Of a DNA stretch of 64,000 nt, positions 44,047-53,517 are shown in pieces. Made by a program: the position numbers and the translations under genes. Under the pieces are notes generated by a model. The model ran no database searches and had not been told where the DNA came from. It saw only the letters and a list, made by a program, of their open reading frames with translations. This stretch comes from Prochlorococcus marinus CUG1415. GTDB taxonomy: Bacteria > Cyanobacteriota > Cyanobacteriia > PCC-6307 > Cyanobiaceae. The stretch's first letter is position 1. Every line of letters starts with the position of its first letter. The stretch is taken from assembly GCF_017696015.1 (NCBI RefSeq), contig NZ_JAAORL010000001.1, positions 744,001 to 808,000 of the forward strand, read 5' to 3'.

Positions 44047-45756
44047 ATGTCCTATAAAATTGACAGAAATACTTATGCTCAAACTTATGGACCCACTACC
44101 GGGGATAGAGTAAGGCTTGCTGATACCGAACTATTTATTGAAGTAGAAAAGGATTTAACTACTTACGGAGATGAAGTTAAATTCGGAGGCGGCAAAGTTA
44201 TTCGAGATGGGATGGGACAGTCTCAAGTAACAAGAGGAGATGGAGCTGTAGATACCGTAATAACTAATGCATTGATCATGGATTGGTGGGGAATCATTAA
44301 GGCTGATGTGGGTATTAAAGATGGAATGATTTTTGAAATCGGTAAGGCTGGTAATCCTGACATCCAGGATAAAGTCGATATTGTTATTGGTGCTTCAACA
44401 GAAGTAATAGCTGGAGAAGGACATATTCTTACTGCAGGGTCAATAGATACCCACATTCACTTTATCTGTCCCCAACAAATTGAGACGGCACTAGCTTCAG
44501 GAATTACAACTATGTTGGGAGGAGGAACTGGACCCGCAACCGGCACAAATGCCACTACCTGTACTCCTGGTTCTTTTCATATTTCTCGAATGCTTCAATC
44601 GGCAGAAGCATTCCCCATGAATCTAGGTTTTTTCGGTAAAGGAAATTCAACAAACGAAAGAAATCTTATTGATCAAGTCGAAGCTGGTGCATGTGGATTG
44701 AAGCTTCATGAGGATTGGGGAACGACTCCATCTACGATAAATTCTTGTTTAAATGTTGCAGATAACTTTGATGTTCAAGTTTGTATTCATACTGATACTT
44801 TAAATGAGGCAGGCTTTGTTGAAGATACCATCAATGCTATTGCAGGAAGAACAATTCATACTTTTCATACCGAAGGAGCAGGTGGAGGTCATGCCCCAGA
44901 TATTATTAAAATTTGTGGAGAAAAAAATGTTCTCCCAAGTAGTACTAATCCAACAAGACCTTATACGAGAAACACACTTGAAGAACATCTTGATATGTTA
45001 ATGGTGTGTCATCATTTAGATTCTAAAATTCCAGAAGATATTGCATTCGCGGAATCAAGGATAAGAAGAGAGACTATTGCTGCAGAGGACATCCTACATG
45101 ATATGGGTGCCTTCTCAATTATCGCTAGTGACTCTCAAGCTATGGGAAGAGTTGGTGAAGTAATAACAAGAACTTTTCAAACTGCCCACAAAATGAAAGT
45201 ACAAAGAGGACCTCTATCACAGGATTCTGATAGGAACGATAATTACAGAGTAAAGCGATATATCTCTAAAGTTACAATTAATCCTGCAATAGCTCATGGT
45301 ATTAATAAATATGTTGGATCCATAGAAAAGGGAAAAATTTCAGACTTAGTATTGTGGAAACCTTCATTTTTTGCGGTAAAGCCTGAATTAGTTATTAAAG
45401 GAGGATCTATAGTTTGGTCTCAAATGGGTGATGCAAATGCTTCAATTCCTACTCCAGGTCCTGTGCATGGTCGACCTATGTTTGCAAGTTTCGGCCAATC
45501 TCTAATTAAGAGTTCTTTTACCTTTTTAAGTAAAAATTCAATTGATCAAAATATTCCAAATAAATTAGGCTTACAAAAGAAATGTTTTGCCGTAGAAAAT
45601 ACCAGAAATATCAATAAATCACTCTTAAAACTTAATAGTAAACTACCAAATATTTCAGTTGATCCTCAAACTTATGAAGTTTTTTCTGATGGTGAACTCC
45701 TTACTTGTGAACCTCTTGATGAAGTCCCAATGGCTCAAAGGTACTTTTTACTTTAG
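44047..45756 (+). CDS. ureC: urease subunit alpha (nickel catalytic subunit)
   Basis: Hydrolyses urea to ammonia and carbamate. 569 aa. Nickel-binding DTHIHFI (His136, His138), the lysine for carbamylation Lys219 in GLKLHEDWG, and the flap cysteine in [13 protein letters not shown] are present. The N-terminal [14 protein letters not shown] and C-terminal MAQRYFLL are typical. 4 nt overlap with the convergent gpgS. Confidence 0.98.
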   Translation: MSYKIDRNTYAQTYGPTTGDRVRLADTELFIEVEKDLTTYGDEVKFGGGKVIRDGMGQSQVTRGDGAVDTVITNALIMDWWGIIKADVGIKDGMIFEIGKAGNPDIQDKVDIVIGASTEVIAGEGHILTAGSIDTHIHFICPQQIETALASGITTMLGGGTGPATGTNATTCTPGSFHISRMLQSAEAFPMNLGFFGKGNSTNERNLIDQVEAGACGLKLHEDWGTTPSTINSCLNVADNFDVQVCIHTDTLNEAGFVEDTINAIAGRTIHTFHTEGAGGGHAPDIIKICGEKNVLPSSTNPTRPYTRNTLEEHLDMLMVCHHLDSKIPEDIAFAESRIRRETIAAEDILHDMGAFSIIASDSQAMGRVGEVITRTFQTAHKMKVQRGPLSQDSDRNDNYRVKRYISKVTINPAIAHGINKYVGSIEKGKISDLVLWKPSFFAVKPELVIKGGSIVWSQMGDANASIPTPGPVHGRPMFASFGQSLIKSSFTFLSKNSIDQNIPNKLGLQKKCFAVENTRNINKSLLKLNSKLPNISVDPQTYEVFSDGELLTCEPLDEVPMAQRYFLL

Positions 45757-46979
45757 AAGTTTTTAATTAATTCTTTTTCAGTTGTCTTTATATCTTGTGA
45801 CCCAGCAATTGCTAAATCATCTTGAAGTTTGTTCTCACAAGATAGAACTCTTGACCAACTTGGTAACTGCTGTGTCGTAGGGCAAGCTAAGTAACCTTCT
45901 GTAGCCGGTCTCAATAGTTTCGCAAATTTTTGTACTGATAGCTCTTCTTCATGCCTATCGTATGGAAGTTGATTAACTGCTGAATCTAGTCCAAATTGTT
46001 TTACCCTATCTTCCCCAACTCTTTTGTAAAGAACTTCTAAGGTTGCTAGTTGAGTACTTGTTAAGGTCTCTGCTTGATGCTCCATGAGACCCCTTAAAAC
46101 ACTTGAAAGTATTTCTGTACACATTTTTTGCAATCCTTCTTTAGATGAATCACCAATATTCTTATGTTTATGATCAAACAAACCTAGGTCAACTTGGGCT
46201 ATCTTGGAGGTTCTTACGTTTCTATAAACCTCTGATAATAAGCCTATCTCTAAACCCCAGTCACAAGGAATTCGTAAATTCATAGCAAGGTCTTTAGTAA
46301 AAGCAAACTCACCTGCTAATGGATATCTAAATGATTGAAGATATTGTAAAAAGGGACCCTTCCCAACTAACTGCTCAAGACTTGCCAATAAGGGACCCAC
46401 AAATAATCTTGTTGCTCGACCTTGCAATTGATTGGTCTCTAAGGATAACCTGCTGTAAAAAGCCTTTACATATGATATTCCATATGATTCATCCAGAAGT
46501 GGAAGTATCATTCTTGAAGGATACAAAGGACTAAAAGTTCTTATATCAGCATCAAAAAGAGCAACAACTTCTGATTTTCGCGTCGCAACTCCTATGCCTT
46601 GCCATACAGCCCATCCTTTACCAGGAGTTCCTAAAAGTTCTAACCCATTTTTCTCTTGGCTTTTTAACAGCTCTATTACAAAGGGAGAATTAGTCCATTG
46701 AACGTGAACTGGGAATGGCATTGAGTTGAAAAATGATTTTGCTGCTTTAACTTGCTCAACAGTTTTTGCAGAGAGAGCAATAACTAATTCATTTAAGCCT
46801 GTAAGGTTTTTTAAAACTTCTCTTATATCTTTTAATGCTGGACGCTCAAACTCTTCATATAAGCAAGGTATTAGAATGCTAGTTGATCTTTTTTTAAGAC
46901 TTTTGTTTAATTCTTTAAGTAAATTTCTTGTAACTCCATATTCATGAATTGTTGTGATTAAACCTTGTTGAAAGTCCAT
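45753..46979 (-). CDS. gpgS: glucosyl-3-phosphoglycerate synthase
   Basis: GT-A glycosyltransferase (GT81) that makes glucosyl-3-phosphoglycerate from NDP-glucose and 3-phosphoglycerate. The DxD motif lies in [11 protein letters not shown], with nearby [14 protein letters not shown] and [15 protein letters not shown]. 408 aa. It is divergent from the GH13 gene and belongs with the three downstream plus-strand genes. Confidence 0.88.
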   Translation of the reverse strand: MDFQQGLITTIHEYGVTRNLLKELNKSLKKRSTSILIPCLYEEFERPALKDIREVLKNLTGLNELVIALSAKTVEQVKAAKSFFNSMPFPVHVQWTNSPFVIELLKSQEKNGLELLGTPGKGWAVWQGIGVATRKSEVVALFDADIRTFSPLYPSRMILPLLDESYGISYVKAFYSRLSLETNQLQGRATRLFVGPLLASLEQLVGKGPFLQYLQSFRYPLAGEFAFTKDLAMNLRIPCDWGLEIGLLSEVYRNVRTSKIAQVDLGLFDHKHKNIGDSSKEGLQKMCTEILSSVLRGLMEHQAETLTSTQLATLEVLYKRVGEDRVKQFGLDSAVNQLPYDRHEEELSVQKFAKLLRPATEGYLACPTTQQLPSWSRVLSCENKLQDDLAIAGSQDIKTTEKELIKNF

Positions 46980-47029
46980 TTTCTAATTGATGTGCAGAAT
47001 AGTATTAATACTTCGTTGATTTTTTCAAA

Positions 47030-48790
47030 GTGAAGCAAATTGATTCAGAGAAAAAATTAGATAGATTAAAGATTGATAAATTGTTAAAAACAATTTATTC
47101 AAATAATACTACAGAAGAAATTAATTTTATTTCAAATCAATTATTACAGATTTTAGATGATTTCTCAGAGAAATCTGCTTATGAAGAAATAAGAGACAAG
47201 GAAAGGTGGAATGAAGCACATTCTGTTTTGATAACTTATGCAGATAGTATTTATAAAAATGAAGAGGCAACATTAATAACTCTTAGTGAGTTGTTAAGTA
47301 AACATTTTGGTAGTCTTTCTAAAGTTGTACATATTCTTCCTTTTTTGAAATCTACAAGTGATGGAGGTTTTGCCGTCTCAAGTTATGAATCCTTAGAAGA
47401 AAAATTTGGTGGTTGGGATGATCTCAAAATTATTTCTAAAAATCATGATTTGATGGCTGATTTAGTACTAAACCATGTCTCATCATCTCACCCATGGGTT
47501 CAACAATTTATTAAATCCCAAGAACCGGGCATATCAAATGTTTTTTCGCCGAAACAAAATCTTGACTGGTCAAATGTAGTTAGGCCAAGAAGTTCCTCTT
47601 TGTTTTCTCAAATAAATACTGAAGATGGCCCTAAACAAGTTTGGACAACTTTTGGTCCAGATCAAATTGATTTGAATTGGCATAATCCAAAAATGACTCT
47701 TGAGTTCTTGAATTTAATTATTACTTATTTATCTAATGGAATTAAATGGTTAAGGCTTGATGCTGTAGGTTTTATTTGGAAGGAATCAGGGACAACGTGC
47801 TTGCATTTACCAAAAGCACATTCAATTGTGAAACTCTTAAGAGTTCTTTTAAATAATCTTCTTGATGAGGGAGTTTTAATAACTGAAACTAATGTTCCTC
47901 AGAAGGAAAATCTCTCTTATCTGATTCCTGATGATGAAGCCCACATGGCATATAATTTCCCATTACCTCCTCTTCTTCTAGAGGCAATTATTACTTCAAG
48001 AGCTGATATTCTAAACTCATGGATTTTTGATTGGCCCATATTACCTGAAGATACTACTTTATTTAATTTCACTGCATCGCATGATGGTGTTGGGCTAAGA
48101 GCTCTTGAGGGCTTAATGAATGAACAGAGAATTAAAAATCTATTAGTTAATTGTGAAAAAAGAGGGGGATTAGTAAGTCATAGACGTTTATCAAATGGGG
48201 AGGATAAACCATATGAATTGAACATTAGTTGGTGGAGTGCAATGGAAGACTCCAGTAGAGATTCAAATAGATACCAATTTGAGCGATTTATCTTGACTCA
48301 ATTATTAGTCATGGCTCTTAAAGGAGTTCCTGCATTTTATTTGCCAGCATTACTTGCTTCCGAAAATGATATCAAAAGTTTCTCTATGACTGGTCAAAGA
48401 AGAGACCTCAATAGAGAGAAATTTAAATCAGACAATCTTTTATCTGTTTTAAATAATCCTGAATCTAATGCAAATAAAAACTTAAAATATCTTCGCAAAG
48501 CTATGGATGTCAGATCAGTTCTAAAGCAATTTCATCCTTGTTCAGAAATGAAATGTTTGTCAAAAGGTAGAAGTGATATTGTTGTTATTAAAAGAGGTAA
48601 AGATCAAGAATCTATTTTTGCGATCCATAACATGACAGGAAATAAGATTAATTATCAATTAAATGATAATGATCTACCTCAAATAATAGATAATGATTTT
48701 AATATGAGAGATTTTTTAACATCCAACAAATACAATTGGAAAAATATTAGTCTCGATCCTTTTCAAGTTATTTGGCTTGGTTCTTTATAA
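47030..48790 (+). CDS. GH13_18 phosphorylase, probable glucosylglycerate phosphorylase
   Basis: 586 aa sucrose-phosphorylase-like enzyme. Catalytic elements: MADLVLNHVSSSHPW, WLRLDAVGFIWKE (nucleophile Asp), LITETNVP (acid/base Glu), NFTASHDGVGLR (third Asp). Next to gpgS, gpgP and a glycerate kinase, the likely reaction is glucosylglycerate plus phosphate to glucose-1-phosphate plus glycerate. Sucrose phosphorolysis is the alternative. GTG start. Confidence 0.8.
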   Translation: MKQIDSEKKLDRLKIDKLLKTIYSNNTTEEINFISNQLLQILDDFSEKSAYEEIRDKERWNEAHSVLITYADSIYKNEEATLITLSELLSKHFGSLSKVVHILPFLKSTSDGGFAVSSYESLEEKFGGWDDLKIISKNHDLMADLVLNHVSSSHPWVQQFIKSQEPGISNVFSPKQNLDWSNVVRPRSSSLFSQINTEDGPKQVWTTFGPDQIDLNWHNPKMTLEFLNLIITYLSNGIKWLRLDAVGFIWKESGTTCLHLPKAHSIVKLLRVLLNNLLDEGVLITETNVPQKENLSYLIPDDEAHMAYNFPLPPLLLEAIITSRADILNSWIFDWPILPEDTTLFNFTASHDGVGLRALEGLMNEQRIKNLLVNCEKRGGLVSHRRLSNGEDKPYELNISWWSAMEDSSRDSNRYQFERFILTQLLVMALKGVPAFYLPALLASENDIKSFSMTGQRRDLNREKFKSDNLLSVLNNPESNANKNLKYLRKAMDVRSVLKQFHPCSEMKCLSKGRSDIVVIKRGKDQESIFAIHNMTGNKINYQLNDNDLPQIIDNDFNMRDFLTSNKYNWKNISLDPFQVIWLGSL

Positions 48791-49588
48791 ATGTTTGAAA
48801 ATTCTTCTCTTTGGGTAGTTAGTGATGTAGATGGCACTTTAATGGATCATTCATATGATTTAACGCCTGCTAAGGAAACTATAAAAACACTTCAAAAATT
48901 ATCCATACCTGTAATTCTATGTACAAGCAAGACAGCATCTGAAGTAAAAGTTATTAGGAATGAACTAAATTTGAAGGATCCCTATATTGTTGAAAATGGT
49001 GCGGCAATATATGGTGAATCTCTTATAAAGGTTAATGGAAAAATTATTCTTGGAAAAACATACGAATTTCTTGAAGAAATCTTAAATTGTATTTCTAAAG
49101 AAATTGACTATAAACTTATTCCTCTTAATAATCTCACTGATCAAGAAGCAACTCAGCTTACAGGCTTAAAAGGCAACTCATTGAACTTAATGCGAGATAG
49201 ACATTGGAGTATGCCTTTTTTAAATCCGCCCAGCTTTTTAGAAGAGAAAATTTATATCTGTTGTAAAAAGTACCAGGTAGATATTTTTAAAGGAAATAGA
49301 ATGAGTCACTTATTATCTACAAACTCTAATAAAGGTAAAGCAATAAATGCTCTTAAAAAATATTCAAATATTTCAAATATTCAAATTATAGGTTTGGGTG
49401 ATTCTCCAAATGATTTACCTTTACTTTTAAACTCAGATTTTAGAATAGTTATTCCAGGAATAGATGGACCTAACTTAAATTTAATAGATCAATTAAAAGA
49501 TTTGGAATTTACTTTAGCTTCTGAACCGAATGGATATGGTTGGAAAAATGAAATCAATAAATTAATAAATAAGCTGGTACTAATTTAG
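48791..49588 (+). CDS. gpgP: glucosyl(mannosyl)-3-phosphoglycerate phosphatase
   Basis: HAD phosphatase of the MPGP type, 265 aa. Motif I VVSDVDGTLMDHS, motif II ILCTSKT, VENGAAIYGES and motif IV IIGLGDSPNDLPLL. It would dephosphorylate the GpgS product to glucosylglycerate. Starts directly after the GH13 stop. Confidence 0.87.
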   Translation: MFENSSLWVVSDVDGTLMDHSYDLTPAKETIKTLQKLSIPVILCTSKTASEVKVIRNELNLKDPYIVENGAAIYGESLIKVNGKIILGKTYEFLEEILNCISKEIDYKLIPLNNLTDQEATQLTGLKGNSLNLMRDRHWSMPFLNPPSFLEEKIYICCKKYQVDIFKGNRMSHLLSTNSNKGKAINALKKYSNISNIQIIGLGDSPNDLPLLLNSDFRIVIPGIDGPNLNLIDQLKDLEFTLASEPNGYGWKNEINKLINKLVLI

Positions 49589-49592
49589 AAAT

Positions 49593-50540
49593 ATGAAAGA
49601 TTTAGATATTAAGTTTCCACTTGATAAATTTGAAAAATTAATTATTGATATTGGCTGGGAATCTTTGGATGATTGGTTCAATTTTTGGAACAATCAAAAA
49701 AATATTCTTTCAATTGATCAATTTTGGAATAATAAAGTTAATGATGATTGGATATGGGGTTTAGCTTTACCTCTTTTATCTCAGGCTTTTAAATTTCAAA
49801 ATAATTTTGCTGAACGAAAAACAATTGGGATCTCAGCTCTTCCTGGGACAGGCAAAACAACTTTAGGTAAATGGCTTGAAGCAATATCGTTAAAATTAGA
49901 TTTCAAAATTGCTGTTATTTCAATTGACGATTTTTATCTCCCGTCAGATGAAATGAAATTAGCAATTAAGGACAACCCTTGGAATGTATCAAGAGGTTTC
50001 CCAGGGAGTCACTCTGTAAAATTAATGCATGAAAAATTATTAAATTGGAAAATTAATGGAAAATTAAATGTACCAGTTTACGATAAATCCTTAAGAAATG
50101 GCTTAGGAGATAGATCACATTGGAGATCAGATAATCCTGATTTATTAATACTTGAGGGATGGTTTTTGGGAATAGAACCTTTCTCTATTGATGACGTTAA
50201 TGATTTACCAATAAATTCAGCAGAGTTGAGTCCTCAAGAATCTTCTTATAGATTAAAAATTCAGAATAACCTAAGTAAATATTTAGATGTTTGGAGTTTA
50301 ATAGACAATATTTGGCACTTAAAGCCCTTGAAGTTTGAATATATGAATATGTGGAAGTCTAATCAAGAAAAAGAAATGTTTTTAGAAAAAGGAAACGCTC
50401 TTCAAGATGAAAAATTATCCAGTTTCTTGAGAATGCTTAATGTCTCTATCCCATATAAAAGTTTTGATGTTATGAATTCGTACGCTTTGTTATTAATTGA
50501 TCAAGAAAGAAATTTAATTGAGGCAGGATTAAATATATAA
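49593..50540 (+). CDS. D-glycerate 3-kinase (plant-type GLYK)
   Basis: Converts D-glycerate to 3-phosphoglycerate. 315 aa with Walker A ISALPGTGKTTLGKW, IDDFYLPSDEM, NPWNVSRGFPGSHS, YDKSLRNGLGDR and LEGWFLGIEP. This is the last step of photorespiration in plants and cyanobacteria, and here it also would recycle glycerate freed by the GH13 phosphorylase. 4 nt after gpgP. Confidence 0.86.
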   Translation: MKDLDIKFPLDKFEKLIIDIGWESLDDWFNFWNNQKNILSIDQFWNNKVNDDWIWGLALPLLSQAFKFQNNFAERKTIGISALPGTGKTTLGKWLEAISLKLDFKIAVISIDDFYLPSDEMKLAIKDNPWNVSRGFPGSHSVKLMHEKLLNWKINGKLNVPVYDKSLRNGLGDRSHWRSDNPDLLILEGWFLGIEPFSIDDVNDLPINSAELSPQESSYRLKIQNNLSKYLDVWSLIDNIWHLKPLKFEYMNMWKSNQEKEMFLEKGNALQDEKLSSFLRMLNVSIPYKSFDVMNSYALLLIDQERNLIEAGLNI

Positions 50541-50631
50541 TATTTTCTAAGTTTCTTTATTTTCAGTAATTTTTTATACATTATTTGTAGAGCTAAATGA
50601 TGTTTAATGGTCTTTACTTTGTTGCTTTAGG

Positions 50632-50859
50632 ATGGTTGAGTTTTCTTACAAAAATGAAGGCTGTAGAATGGTTGTTTTGAGATGTATTGGCCCATCAAAT
50701 TTTTTTTTAGAAAGAGTTTTATTCCCCACGGATATTCTTACTTTTATGGCCCCAAACGATTCAAGAGTTGAAATCTGGGGAAATGAATTATATGGCCCTA
50801 AGTTGGAAGAGAGAATAAGAGTTTCATCTGATAATGAAGATTCAACCTTAGTGGCTTAG
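50632..50859 (+). CDS. DUF1830 protein, 75 aa
   Basis: Small cyanobacterial family. YKNEGCRMVVLRCIGPSNFFLERVLFP and WGNELYGPKLEERI follow the DUF1830 pattern. Two cysteines near the N-terminus. Function unknown. Separated from the glycerate kinase by 91 nt, so probably its own transcript. Confidence 0.8.
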   Translation: MVEFSYKNEGCRMVVLRCIGPSNFFLERVLFPTDILTFMAPNDSRVEIWGNELYGPKLEERIRVSSDNEDSTLVA

Positions 50860-50950
50860 AACAAAAATCTTTAAATTGTCTTCGAGTCAAAATTTTTTAC
50901 AAATACCTATTTTTTGTTGATATTATCAAACTAGTTTTAGTTTCTTAAGG

Positions 50951-51088
50951 ATGTTTTATTTTTCTTCTTTTGAAATTGAAGGTTTAGTTACCTTTGCTGC
51001 TATTTCTGGAGTTTCACTTTTAATTGCTTTAGGACACTTCTTTTCCCCTTTTTATCAACGGTCCTACAGATTATTAAAGCTTAGTTAA
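50951..51088 (+). CDS. 45-residue membrane microprotein
   Basis: MFYFSSFEIEGLVTFAAIS followed by a hydrophobic helix (about 11-31) and RSYRLLKLS. Single-pass. Upstream lie a perfect TTGATA-T-TATCAA palindrome (50917-50929) and a TACCTATTTTTT motif (50904-50915). Unknown. Confidence 0.5.
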   Translation: MFYFSSFEIEGLVTFAAISGVSLLIALGHFFSPFYQRSYRLLKLS

Positions 51089-51145
51089 ATTTACAAATAG
51101 TTTTTTAATTTCTTATAACCTCATTATTAATTCAACAATTTAATC

Positions 51146-51280
51146 ATGGATTTAACAACTATTTTATTTATATTAAGTTTGCCATTTGTTTTGTTAACTA
51201 TTTATTTTGGCACAAAAAATGATTTTTATGAAAGTGAAAATTATAAAGGTGATGGTTGTGCCCACGATGTGAAAAGGTAA
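51146..51280 (+). CDS. 44-residue membrane microprotein
   Basis: MDLTTILFILSLPFVLLTIYFG is one hydrophobic helix, then a polar tail with one Cys (GDGCAHDVKR). It converges on a secreted small protein gene with 2 nt between. Unknown. Confidence 0.45.
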   Translation: MDLTTILFILSLPFVLLTIYFGTKNDFYESENYKGDGCAHDVKR

Positions 51281-51282
51281 CT

Positions 51283-51564
51283 TTATTTATTTTCACCACT
51301 AAATACACAAGTCCATTTACTATCAAATTGCCAAACAGGTTTATATATTTCATTGGTAATTTTTTCCCCTGCTTTTTTACATGTATCGAAATCTTTCATA
51401 GGAATAGAATATAACGAAGGACTTGTTATTCCACTAACCTCTGGTCTTCCACCTGGTCCTTGTCTATAAGTTCCTATTATTAACCAATAATTAGCCTTTA
51501 CAGAATCAGAAAAAAAGAATAAATAAAAAAGAAAAAATGGAATTAAGAAAAGATTTTTTTTCAT
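51283..51564 (-). CDS. small exported protein, 93 aa
   Basis: Signal peptide (MKKNLFLIPFFLFYLFFF, ending VKA) then NYWLIIGTYRQGPGGRPEVSG and two cysteines (FDTCKKAGE, WTCVFSG). Conserved-looking in marine cyanobacteria; function unknown. Confidence 0.65.
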   Translation of the reverse strand: MKKNLFLIPFFLFYLFFFSDSVKANYWLIIGTYRQGPGGRPEVSGITSPSLYSIPMKDFDTCKKAGEKITNEIYKPVWQFDSKWTCVFSGENK

Positions 51565-51647
51565 TAATTTATATTAGCTTTTAATTATTAAATGTAAATT
51601 GTAATTTTTAAATTGCTATTAATAAATTAGGTAATTATTATGAGTTT

Positions 51648-52448
51648 TTGGAATATTTAGAATTTATTTTTTATGGCTTAATTCAAGGTTTAACAGAATT
51701 TATTCCCGTAAGTAGTACTGCTCATTTAAAAGTTATATCTCTTTTCTTAGGAATTGATGATCCAGGTCCCTCTTTGTCAGCAATTATTCAACTTGGAAGT
51801 GTTTTCGCAATAGTTTGGTATTTTAGGATTGAAATTTTTAAATTAAGAAGTAACTCTTCAAAAAAGTTTTTTAATTATCTATTATCTGAAAGTTTTTTGA
51901 TGTCAATTTTGATTGGTACTATCCCAATTATTTTGCTAGGTGGGACCATAAAATTATTTATTCCTTATTTTTTTGAAAAGATTCTTCGTTCAAATTTATC
52001 AATTGCATTAGTTTCTTTCGTTATGGCTATTTTTATGTACATAGCTGATAGTTCGAAAAAAGGTTCTAAAAATTTAAAAAATCATCATTATTCAGATAGT
52101 TTTGTAATAGGTTTTTCCCAGGCCTTTGCTATTTTTCCTGGTGTCTCAAGATCTGGTGTTACTATTTCTACCGCTCTAATATCAGGTTGGGAAAGAAGTG
52201 ATGCTGCAAAATTCTCCTTTCTTTTAGGCATACCTGCCATCTCAATTGCTGCTATTGTTGAGTTCATCTCTTCTTTTAATGAATTTTCTTCATTTAGTTT
52301 TCTACCTCTAATTGTTGCACTTATTACTACATTTGTATCTTCTTTATTTGCTATCGATTTCTTATTAAAGTATTTTTCTTCAAATGGTTTGAAATTATTT
52401 ATTATTTATAGGATTGTATTTGGTGTAGTAATTCTTCTGAATTTATAA
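51648..52448 (+). CDS. uppP: undecaprenyl-diphosphatase
   Basis: Recycles undecaprenyl-PP to undecaprenyl-P for peptidoglycan and other glycans. 266 aa, about eight hydrophobic helices. GLIQGLTEFIPVSSTAHLKV and FSQAFAIFPGVSRSGVTIS are the two signature motifs. The only start fitting the conserved N-terminus is TTG at 51648. Confidence 0.94.
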   Translation: MEYLEFIFYGLIQGLTEFIPVSSTAHLKVISLFLGIDDPGPSLSAIIQLGSVFAIVWYFRIEIFKLRSNSSKKFFNYLLSESFLMSILIGTIPIILLGGTIKLFIPYFFEKILRSNLSIALVSFVMAIFMYIADSSKKGSKNLKNHHYSDSFVIGFSQAFAIFPGVSRSGVTISTALISGWERSDAAKFSFLLGIPAISIAAIVEFISSFNEFSSFSFLPLIVALITTFVSSLFAIDFLLKYFSSNGLKLFIIYRIVFGVVILLNL

Positions 52449-52503
52449 TTCGTTTTGAATAAATTTTTGTAATTATGTTAATCTTTAATTAATTTAGTGG
52501 TCA

Positions 52504-52656
52504 ATGAATATTTTTATATCTTTCCAGCTAGGTGAGGTTGAAGTCTCAAACTTAACCGTATTAATATTAGCTTTTTTTTCATCTTTTACTTTCATGGCTG
52601 TCGGCATAAGCTCATATAAACTATATAAATCTCTTATTAATGATGAAGAAAAGTAA
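52504..52656 (+). CDS. 50-residue membrane microprotein
   Basis: Short N-terminus, hydrophobic NLTVLILAFFSSFTFMAVGI (about 16-35), then SSYKLYKSLINDEEK. Its stop codon abuts the discriminator base of the antisense tRNA-Pro. Unknown. Confidence 0.45.
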   Translation: MNIFISFQLGEVEVSNLTVLILAFFSSFTFMAVGISSYKLYKSLINDEEK

Positions 52657-52730
52657 TCGGAACGGCGGGATTTGAACCCACGACCCCCACTACCCCAAAG
52701 TGGTGCGCTACCAAACTGCGCTACGCCCCG
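52657..52730 (-). tRNA. tRNA-Pro (GGG anticodon)
   Basis: 74 nt cloverleaf on the minus strand: acceptor CGGGGCG / CGTTCCG, D-stem GCGC/GCGC, anticodon stem CCACT/AGTGG with loop TTGGGGT, T-arm GTGGG-TTCGAAT-CCCGC. Loop positions 34-36 read GGG. The 3' CCA is not encoded. Confidence 0.93.
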
Positions 52731-52757
52731 TATTATTACTATAAAGATAAGATTGAT

Positions 52758-53486
52758 TTAAATGTTATTCTTTATAGGATTGTTATCAGATCTCAATACA
52801 CATTTGTCAACTTCCCAATTAAAGTTTTCCCATATATGATCTTTTAATTTGTAATTACTTCCAGTAAAACCTCCTAACTTAACTTTTGTAGGAGAAGAAG
52901 AACAATACTGCCTGCTACCAGGGGATGCAAGATATTGTTGATGGTACTGTTCTGCATAATAATAGGTATCAATCATTTTTATTTCTGTTTCAATTAAACC
53001 AAGATTTTGTTTATTTAGTTCTTTTTGATATTGTTCTTTACTGGCTAATATAATATTTTTATTATTCTCATTTTTGAAAAATATAGCTGATCTATATTGA
53101 GTTCCAATATCATTACCTTGTCTATTTTTTTGTGTTGGGTCATGGCATTCCCAAAACATTTTTAATAAATCACTTATGTCTATTTCTCTTTTATCCCAGA
53201 TAACTCTTACAACTTCTGAATGACCAGTTAAGCCTGAACATACTTCATAATAAGTTGGGTTGCTTCTTTCTCCGCCAGCATACCCTACGGATGTTGTTAA
53301 CACACCTGGTAGTTTCCAAAAACATTTTTCAGCTCCCCAGAAACAACCACAACCAAATATTATTTCATCTTCTTGAGGATTAGGATCTCTTTTAATATCT
53401 GTTTTTAATATTCTATGAACTGAATTAAAATCATTAGTTAAAGTTGGCTCTATATTCTTCATGATTTTTTTTAGAAATTTGAACAT
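52758..53486 (-). CDS. msrA: peptide-methionine (S)-S-oxide reductase
   Basis: Repairs oxidised methionine. FGCGCFWGAEKCFWKLPGV holds the catalytic Cys, with VGYAGG, HDPTQKNRQGNDIGTQYRS and EQYHQQYL following. The 242 aa length includes about 40 extra N-terminal residues that could be an alternative start (second ATG at M10). Confidence 0.94.
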   Translation of the reverse strand: MFKFLKKIMKNIEPTLTNDFNSVHRILKTDIKRDPNPQEDEIIFGCGCFWGAEKCFWKLPGVLTTSVGYAGGERSNPTYYEVCSGLTGHSEVVRVIWDKREIDISDLLKMFWECHDPTQKNRQGNDIGTQYRSAIFFKNENNKNIILASKEQYQKELNKQNLGLIETEIKMIDTYYYAEQYHQQYLASPGSRQYCSSSPTKVKLGGFTGSNYKLKDHIWENFNWEVDKCVLRSDNNPIKNNI

Positions 53487-53517
53487 AACTTCAATTTTTA
53501 TATCATAAATTAAAAAA

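Noticed and set aside
45753-46979. Possible mannosyl-3-phosphoglycerate synthase instead of GpgS
   Set aside because: The glucosyl type is favoured by the DxD/GT81 motifs and the GH13/glycerate-kinase neighbours, though sugar specificity is not provable from sequence alone.
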